A DNA stretch of 45,436 nt from Saccoglossus kowalevskii (lineage: Eukaryota > Hemichordata > Enteropneusta > Harrimaniidae). Location: the NCBI RefSeq assembly GCF_000003605.2, contig NW_003120937.1:67678-113113 (forward strand). Direction: 5' to 3'. How positions within the stretch are numbered: the first letter of the stretch is position 1; each line of letters starts with the position of its first letter. The notes beneath the pieces are model-generated. The model was not told the origin of the DNA and searched no databases. It was given only the letters and a program-made list of their open reading frames with translations. The position numbers and the translations under genes were made by a program. Positions 38,095 to 45,436 of the stretch are shown here, piece after piece.

Positions 38095-40045
38095 GAAACA
38101 TTTCAGAAAGCAAAATCACCAACGATGTTTCAACCCAAAACACCAGACTATAAATATTTTACAAAGTGTTGATGTTTATGGTACATTTATGTTCATGAAG
38201 TAACTAAAAACACTGTTTTCATTTGAATAACGTTATAAACCAAACACACAACCTAAAACACCCAACTATATAAGCATTCTTATGCAGGACACGTTTGTAT
38301 GTAATCTACGGTACGCACCTATAGTAGCCACAATGCTTATTATCGACTGTATGCAACATATTTATTAGGCGAAAATGCTCACACACGTAGCAATTGTCGG
38401 CAGACATACAGTGCATGTAGAGATAAATGTATTGAATTTAGTATTTTCATTAATAAACATCTTTATATATTTATGTATTTTGCGTGAACGTACCATGTAC
38501 CTGTCACAAGTTTAAAACTAAACATCCATGCTGTTATCAACTGTGAAAATCAACACCAGCATCTAGAAAACATATGTTTGTTATGTATTATTCGGAATGT
38601 CAGTAAATAAACAACTTAGCTGGTCTGTAGTGTTCATTCATAAAGAAATAAAGTTTATAATGAGTTCGTATGTATTACCGTTAAAATATTGTTATAAATT
38701 TACGTTCATTTGCTGTTTCATTTAAAACGTAATTTTTGGATATATTTGGCGACATTCGTTTGTGTATTGTGTGAGAGTTGTTGACGCGTTTGCGTCGTTT
38801 AGGATCCCACGTATAAATCCGCGCCAGTAAAAAGGCCTCTTACCAAAACCCGGATTAAATCGAATAGATTTTCTTTTAGACCAGACGAGCGAAAAATAAC
38901 ATGACTAAAAACTTTTTTTCGTATTCAGTTTTATGATAAAACCATTATGGCCTGGATACGGCTTTTGCTGCCGTCGATCGTACGGCGCACGCGCCCTCGC
39001 AACCTCGGACCGCAAAAGCCGTTCACACTGACTACACCAGCAGGGTTACCAGTTATTGTTTGTTGGCTGTATACACATATACAAGTCACATCTAATGCTA
39101 ACAAGTAGCAGTGGGAAAATAAACCCACAACACATGGGTAGTTCTGTTTGTTAGCCATACTTGACTCCACCCTGTGACATCATTAAAGAGCAACAACTTG
39201 AACCGAATGATGTCTTGTAGATTTTCTGAGAAAAAAAATGGGAATGTATGAAAGTGTTACGTCGTCACGAAACGTGTGGGAAATGTAATTGTTAAAGCCA
39301 GTGTCAGCAGTTATTTGCAGCGGCCTCCATTTATTTTATTAGATGCGGGTTAACACGTTTTTAAGATCACGTTCATGCATTTACTGGAAGAGAGAATTCC
39401 ATACTGCATAACTTCCCTGCCAGCATCCCCCCCCAGAGACATGATCTACGTTACCAAATAAAATTATAGAAGTGTTATGCAGAATTTAACGGGAATGCAG
39501 TTCAGTTTGTGTTGTTTGAACTTAATTTTTCATATTGCAATTGCGTTACTTTACAGCAATAATATTATACATTACATATTGCTGGTTCAAGTATTGCATT
39601 GCTTAAAACAATAATTAAACATTACTTGTTTTTGATAATATACGTTTTAGATTCATGAAAAAAAAAAGATCGGAGCGGACAAGATATTGGGAATTAATTG
39701 TGTCCTGTTAATATGGGTTATTTTAGTTCAGTGTTGTCCTCGTCCTCTATGTAGTGCATCTATGCAGATTCGAATATTGAGTGACGATGGGTTTACAATC
39801 GAGTATTTATTTTTAGAGAGCATGTTTCTTTGAAATTAATGTTTTTTTTATTTGTTCCACTATTTTTTCGTTTTTCACAAGAATTGTATGTGCCCGGAAA
39901 GCCAATCGAGACACCACCACATGGGAAGGGGTTGGGCACTTGCGTCACACTTATGTCAATGAAAAACAATTGTCCGATCTTTACAATTATTTGGTATTGT
40001 ATCTACAAGATCACGAAATGTTTAAATTTCAGTAAACACACGTAT
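38095..40045. repeat. Exonless copy of SULT intron 2
   Basis: Same-orientation copy of SULT-2 intron 2. 38095-38520 matches 13530-14050, and 39255-40045 matches 14830-15600 down to GTTTAAATTTCAGTAAACAC. Where SULT-2 continues into exon 2, the copy diverges and no exon 2 or exon 3 is found. The middle (about 38560-39240) is unrelated to SULT-2 and holds a GC-rich hairpin. The 106-codon plus frame at 39830-40150 is a chance frame. Confidence 0.65.
38959..39021. repeat. GC-rich inverted repeat
   Basis: CGGCTTTTGC at 38959-38968 and its exact reverse complement GCAAAAGCCG at 39012-39021 enclose 43 bp that includes GGCGCACGCGCC, itself palindromic. This is a sharp GC island in AT-rich DNA and could be the fold-back core of a small element. 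Confidence 0.6.
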
Positions 40046-40579
40046 TCATCTGCACATAAGTCTGGGACTCTTCATGCGATCAATATTATTATTTACAACA
40101 ATCATACCTGTTTTATATACAAGCTTGTTCTCATGGTATACTCAAACTAACTTTATTAATGTTACACGTGATCTATTAATCGTATTTTATGCTTACTCTT
40201 TGATATATTTCCAAGTTAACACTTTACAAAAATTATAATTTTATCAGTGGCAACACACTTGTGTCCCTGTTACAAGGACTTGTCAATATTCAGACTGTGT
40301 TTAGCGTGAGCATTTTTCATATTTCTGGTAAATGCACATTCCTGTTAGAAACACTTTCCCGAATGTGTTTCTATGAAAATTACTTTTAAAAATGTGATAA
40401 GCACATTTTTATATATGTTCCTGGTGGAAACACTTTGTAACTCGTTCTTTTCTATTGGAAATGCTTTTTAAATGTTTTACCACATTTCTACCTGTGCCCC
40501 AGTATTTCTTTAATGACGATTGTAATTTTGCGACATTGTTACGTTTCAGTAATTTAAGGAATATGGTCAATATGAACAT
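40046..40579. other. Spacer without recognisable genes
   Basis: AT-rich sequence with loosely repeated GAAACACTTT/GGAAATGC-type words between about 40290 and 40480. Nothing else is supported. Confidence 0.35.
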
Positions 40580-40945
40580 TTTGTATACATTTCAAAAATA
40601 AGGAATCCATTTCAATTCGTAGGCAACACTGAATTATTAGGAAATGTGTTAGCTTTCCTGATGATGTATTCTTTTAAAAATCACAAAAATATGTTTTGCT
40701 TTCTCATCGCCCGAGCAATTTTCTGCTATTCCACGAATATTCACAGAAGCGAGTGTTTTTTTCAATGAAATCCCACATCTTAATTCTCTTCCAAGTTCAT
40801 TTATAAAGTGTGTTGTGCACGTTTTGTGTGTGGACATATCTGAGCGAAGTTAAAAATGTCGACCACGATGAGTAAATTTAACAACAACACGACCAAACAC
40901 ATTTATATTATAACAACATTACACCACAGAAACGCTGCGCCACTT
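40580..40945 (-). pseudogene. Decayed SULT exon 5 relic
   Basis: Minus strand. The block IRGIAENCSGDEKAKHIFVIFKR, read at about 40690-40735 and beyond, matches the exon-5 segment around RGIAENCTFEAMKKRKVRDHIC with deletions and frameshifts. The flanks on both sides match those of SULT-2 exon 5 (40590-40640 with 10975-11030; 40840-40885 with 11320-11370). No other exon is adjacent, so this is an isolated remnant of another duplicated unit. Confidence 0.7.
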
Positions 40946-41442
40946 GAACATGCAGAATATATAGTGCATTCATGCATTCGATTTATTTTTGAGGCCAGGT
41001 ACACAACGTATAATGCTAATTTATGTTTATTTCCCTTAAGGAAATTCATTGTCTCTGAAATTATCAATATTTACCAACATGGATAAAGATATTATTAATA
41101 CAGAATACTGTCGAACCATACATTCTCAGTCAAGAATGTATTAAATAACGAACACATTTGTCATTACTATAACCAATTTTGTCTGACTGAAGAATGTAAA
41201 ATGTTCAGAGCGCAACACTTGGGTAATAGACCATTATGCACAATATACTAACTAAACGTTAATTAATCATTATAAACAGCTTACAACAGTTATGGTGTCA
41301 CATTGCGAATACGGAGAATGAACAATTCCCTTCACATACATATTTGCAAAAATATAGGCAATATAATCTGCACATCGCAATTTAAATAGCTCACTACGTG
41401 GGTCTGTTAGAACTATCATTAATAAATTATTGATGTAATAAA

Positions 41443-44400
41443 TCAACTGATTTGTTTTGGAAGAAAATCAAATGATAATCCTGTTCCTTCAACAGCTTGT
41501 TCGTACCATTTATCAATTGCTTCATTCTGAGCAACAGTAAAATGTTCTTTCCAGCCACCAACTCTACCTGCAAAATATATTCAAAAGACAACGAGAAAAG
41601 CTTAGACCAGTTTTTTTGTCCACTTCAATGTTTCTTTTGAGCACTAGTACTGTGACACAATTTTAAACCGACTGTTTTGTAGTCACAATAAAAATATATT
41701 AACCGTTACGATAATGTCGAATAATACCTTTTCTCACAAATGGTGACATTGAAGGGTCAATTTTTAAAAAATCACAGATATGACCCCGCACTTTGCGTTT
41801 CTTCATCTCTTTAAAAGTGCACTCTGCAGCTATCCTTTCAAGCGTTTCCGTAGATAGCGATTTCCCAAGGAAATTGCATATCATTTCAACTGTTCTCCTC
41901 AAGTCCTACAAAGATAAGCAATATAGATTTTATCTGAAAAATATTTAGATAGTACACAGATGACATTTGTTGACTATAAAGTGCAATCCGAACACCGGGG
42001 ACATTATTTCTACAACATTGTGTCTGTTACCTTTTTCATGTCTTCGTATTTCAAAAACAAAACATTGTCATCGTCCTTTTTCTTCCACCAGTAGGTAACA
42101 TGAGATGGCCAATCTCCTAGTATGACTAACAACAAATAACAAACGTAGTGTATATTTATATAGTGTAGATACGAGGGTCGATTATTCCAAAAAAAGTGCT
42201 CAATACAAAGTATTTGTAGAGCAAATAGATACGGTAATTAAGACAACTACATGAATATTGAAACTCGACAGCACTGTTTCGTAAGGTACAAGTACCTAAC
42301 TCATCAGGAGCTTCATGTTTAATATTTCACTGTACTGCACGCGCATGTATTATATGTGGGGGTATAGAAACGTCTGACTAAGTTAAATAAAATAAACTAA
42401 CTACAGTTTATTCAACATCGAACACTTCCATACTACCAGGATACAAACTGAAGAAATACATAACTTTAAGCGGGAATACTCTTTCGTGTAGGTCTTAAAA
42501 TTGAACGTGAAAGAAAACACACGAAGTTTAAAAGGCGCGGGAACTTCATATAATAAGTATATCTGAATGCCAAATTACTATACAATGATTGGTTAATTCT
42601 AAAACAATGCGTCGTTGTGAATGGCTCTATAATTGCCATGGTAACATATTTAGGTTATTTGATCTGCTGATAGCGGTAGAGAATCCGTCTTACGAGTATA
42701 AAAGGGAAGGTTGACTTCACGTTTAAATTATAGTGACAATCACCATGTGGTACGGACGTGCGCTTAGTCACATGGAATTTCAGAGAAATGAAAACGATAA
42801 CGTTCTCCGACATTATACACTTCGCAAACTAACATATGAAATGAAATTAAAACGCACAGGTTGTCTCATCATGTCTTTGATCTGTGTCGACATGATGATA
42901 CGAGTTCATTTCTTTTGCTCAGTGTGGAGTGGTGGAGTCTAAAAATGTAGATACATTTTTATTTCACACATAAAATGCATTGTTTGCTTGAGCTATTGTA
43001 CGGGCTAGAATTTTCCATGTTATTCTATGCTTACTGCTTTTTCTCCTTGAGTAACCAAACATGCTTACCTAATTCTGTCGTATCTACACTATATTCCGCT
43101 ACTTGGCTACATGGCATGGAGTAGGCATTTAGAACGTTTTCCATTCAAATCAAATATGTCACTGATATATAATACAATCGAAACACGGCTTAATTGTCCA
43201 CCTATACGTGTATTGGCGTGCTGCTATCCGATTGCAAACGACAGATTGGATAAACCGATTTCCTTATTAAAATAGAAATAAGTGATATCGTCGCTGCCAT
43301 GAATTTCAAATACAGAAAGCCTTGTTAGTTTTAGTTAATTTGCTTTGAACGTCAAACACTATAAAATTGGCGTTTTATATTCTCAGTAAAACACCACCAA
43401 TATAACACATTAGATAATATTTATGGTTGCACTTTCTAACACAATTGTGTTATCTTAAAAATATAAATTGCTCATGTTCTTTTTTCATATAGTTTATTTC
43501 ATTGAAAAGGTGATTTTTTTATGTGTTTTGGCCAGTTGCTCATTGAGCTGTTGTACGAAAATATAACTGTTAAAGAAGTCTCGAAAAAAATGGGTGGAGT
43601 CACTGTGAATGACTGTAAATGACACTTGTTTGCCTCAACGAATGTGTTATTAGGTTATGTTTTTAATTTATTTTATTTATTTTCACCGCACCCCAACCCA
43701 ACAAAACTCGACATAAATCAACAATTAATTGGTGTAACATCCAAAAAATTAAATATATATCTAGAATAATATGAGGTTATTACGAGTATATTTATGTCAA
43801 CAACTTGATTGATTTTTAAAAGTCATTTAAGTAACTGTTTGGCGAATCCGTCATCATTGAGTATATCATATGATTGGCCATGACATAACACATACACACA
43901 TATTAACGCGAGCCTGAATCCCCAAAAATGCAATAAATGTACGCACGCATGGGCCCTCTGTAAACTATTAAACTTACTGAATTTTCTACAACTTACACAT
44001 TCATTTTATGATGACTTACTTTGACCACTCAAAAACTCATCTAAAAAATCTTGATAAGTATTATAAGATGGAGATACTGGTGAAACAGTTAAATGATGGT
44101 GGTACGATACGGCAATATCTTTCGGATTTCTAGCAAGATATATAATCTGCAAAAAAAAAAAAAAAATTCTACACTGTCAAGCAAATCAGATTTACCCCTT
44201 CCCCTCACCCAAAAAGCAGTATGTATCACAATCAAGGTCGATATAACATGCAAGAATGGCAACGACAAGCGTGTACCCAAAATGATTCATTAACAAAATG
44301 AACTAAATAAGTATACTTATTGATAGCACATCTCACCTTTGGATGTACATCGAACAGCTGTGGCGGCAGAAACGAGGGAAGTAGATGCGTTGCAACGATC

Positions 44401-44554
44401 CGCGGTGAAGGCATCTCAGCTATGACTTCGTAATTAGGTCGTGGACCGCGGTAGTGAAAATCTGGATATATACATTTGTCCAACGGTTCTTCTGTATTAA
44501 TAGCGCCGCTGTATGATAATATCCTCCAAACAACTTCACCCATCCACCCTGTGC
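41443..44554 (-). CDS. SULT-5: cytosolic sulfotransferase, exons 2-6 (exon 1 off window)
   Basis: Exons on minus: 44337-44554 (exon 2), 44020-44146, 42031-42116, 41728-41905, 41443-41567. They are open throughout with GT/AG borders. Exon 2 opens in phase 1 with [10 protein letters not shown], so it needs an exon 1 supplying the KSG of the loop. None is visible up to 45436, where the intron holds a tandem array. Motifs: [16 protein letters not shown] with the catalytic-type His preceded by Ala two residues back, [26 protein letters not shown], and [18 protein letters not shown]. The loop Trp is retained, unlike SULT-2 and SULT-4. The 125-nt last exon and the [11 protein letters not shown] segment tie it to SULT-1. 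It is likely functional if exon 1 exists. Introns: 190, 1903, 125 and 160 bp for introns 2-5. Confidence 0.88.
42117..44019 (-). other. SULT-5 intron 3 (1.9 kb)
   Basis: Intron with no recognised exon. It includes a plus-strand promoter-like cluster at 42534-42704. The rest shows nothing I can name. Confidence 0.5.
42534..42704 (+). promoter_or_regulatory. Promoter-like cluster: E2F-like, inverted CCAAT, TATA
   Basis: GGCGCGGGAAC at 42534-42544, ATTGG at 42588-42592 and TATAAAAG at 42697-42704 lie in the order of a cell-cycle-type core promoter on plus. About 28 bp after the TATA box comes a 70-codon frame (42733-42942) that I cannot assign. All three motifs can occur by chance, so the call is tentative. 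Confidence 0.25.
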
Positions 44555-44599
44555 CTATTGAGATGAATAACTAATTACATTCAGAAATATAGCTGTATA

Positions 44600-45436
44600 G
44601 CAGCAGGGTTCCGGGCCCTCATGACCAAAGACACTAGGCACATTTGCTGTATACACTGATAGCACTGTTTGCATGTCCCTATCGACAATGGTGCATAAGA
44701 TATTACAGTTATGCATATTAATGAAGTGACATGACCATATATGGTCATTTGATACATTTGTAACATCTGCTGTCCAATGTTTTTATTAAAGTAATAGTTT
44801 ACCGTTTATATCTGCAACAGTGCTTGAAATGTGACAGTTATGCAAAATAATGTGGTATGGTCATCAGATATATTTATCATATCTGTTGTCCAGCGTCTTC
44901 ATTATAGTGCTGGTTGCAAGTTTATATCTACAACAGTCATTGAGATATGCCAGTCATGCATATTAATGAGGTCACATGTTCATATATGGTCATCTGATAT
45001 TTCAGATATCACATGTCCCTTCCCTTTACTATAACACTGGTTGCAAGTACCTAACTGCAATAGTGCTTGATATATTACAGATATGCATATTAAAGAGGTC
45101 ACATGACCATATGTGGTATTTCAGTCATATGACATGTCCCTTCCCTTTACTGTACACTGGTTGCAAGTACCTAACTGCAATAGTGCTTGATATATTACAG
45201 ATATGCATATTAAAGAGGTCACATGACCATATGTGGCATTTCAGTCATATGACATGTCCCTTCCCCTTACTATACACTGGTTGCAAGTACCTAACTGCAA
45301 TAGTGCTTTAGATATTACAGATATGCATATTAATGAGGTCACATGATCATATGTGGTATTTCAGTCATTTGACATGTCCCTTCCCTTTACTATACACTGG
45401 TTGCAAGTACCTAACTGCGATAGTGCTTGAGATATT
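44600..45436. repeat. 120-bp tandem array, about 7 units, running off the window
   Basis: The best units start at 45051, 45171, 45291 and 45411 (CTAACTGCAATAGTGCTT; the last copy has GCGA). More diverged units extend left to about 44690. Each unit contains TATGCATATTAA and an AGGTCACATGACC-like inverted motif. The array lies in SULT-5 intron 1. Because 120 is a multiple of three, an artefactual frame with a 40-residue repeat appears on plus. Confidence 0.9.

Noticed and set aside
42733-42942. Decayed histone H4 gene behind the TATA-like box
   Set aside because: A few shared words (GGACGTG, GTTCTCCG) and the promoter-like motifs suggested it. The spacing between them does not fit H4, and no histone 3' stem-loop is seen.
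44976-45311. 111-codon plus-strand frame with a 40-residue peptide repeat
   Set aside because: It is a by-product of the 120-bp tandem array, whose unit length is a multiple of three. It shows no domain and no start context.

Overview
This is an AT-rich, intron-rich animal genomic segment, probably from a marine invertebrate. A lophotrochozoan such as a mollusc would fit, but the sequence alone does not fix the species. There are no bacterial features. The real coding content is a local family of cytosolic sulfotransferase (SULT) genes, embedded in duplicated and inverted DNA and broken up by transposable elements. Most open frames in the window are chance frames.

The SULT genes share one six-exon plan of about 157, 218, 127, 86, 178 and 125-131 nt, encoding about 298 residues. 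The exon 1/2 junction falls inside the PAPS 5'-phosphosulfate loop. From left to right: SULT-1 (minus, 1080-6277) has all six exons but three lesions. SULT-2 (minus, 10694-18982) is intact. SULT-3 (minus, 24669-25595) has only exons 4-6, with a frameshift. SULT-4 (plus, 31879-37182) is intact and the only plus-strand copy. Exonless or decayed fragments follow at 38095-40045 and 40580-40945. SULT-5 (minus, 41443-44554) is intact over exons 2-6, with exon 1 beyond the right edge. SULT-1 and SULT-5 form one subfamily (Trp after the P-loop, 125-nt last exon). SULT-2, -3 and -4 form the other (131-nt last exon; Leu after the P-loop in SULT-2 and -4).

SULT-4 and its flanks (about 30.1-37.46 kb) are an inverted copy of the SULT-2 unit. 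An orientation switch can be read near 37460, where a short sequence appears first inverted and then direct. Comparing paralogous introns and flanks gives empty sites for several insertions. These are a 5'-truncated LINE in SULT-4 intron 1 with an 11-bp target-site duplication (32234-32831), a roughly 2.15-kb element with inverted repeats upstream of SULT-1 (7535-9690), a 0.6-kb inverted-repeat element (21783-22410), and a 2.09-kb insertion carrying an assembly gap (22516-24601). Between SULT-3 and SULT-4 lie a broken Gypsy-type retroelement with integrase upstream of reverse transcriptase (26886-28250) and a minus-strand LINE that has lost its catalytic reverse-transcriptase core (28545-30030). 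The right edge, in SULT-5 intron 1, is a 120-bp tandem array.

The SULT products would be soluble enzymes moving a sulfonate group from PAPS to small hydroxyl or amine compounds. Every copy lacks the Lys usually found two residues before the catalytic His, and the loop Pro is replaced in both subfamilies where exon 1 is visible. This may be a divergent SULT clade with altered substrate or catalytic properties. I found no wholly new class of system; the most interesting content is the structure and decay of this gene cluster.
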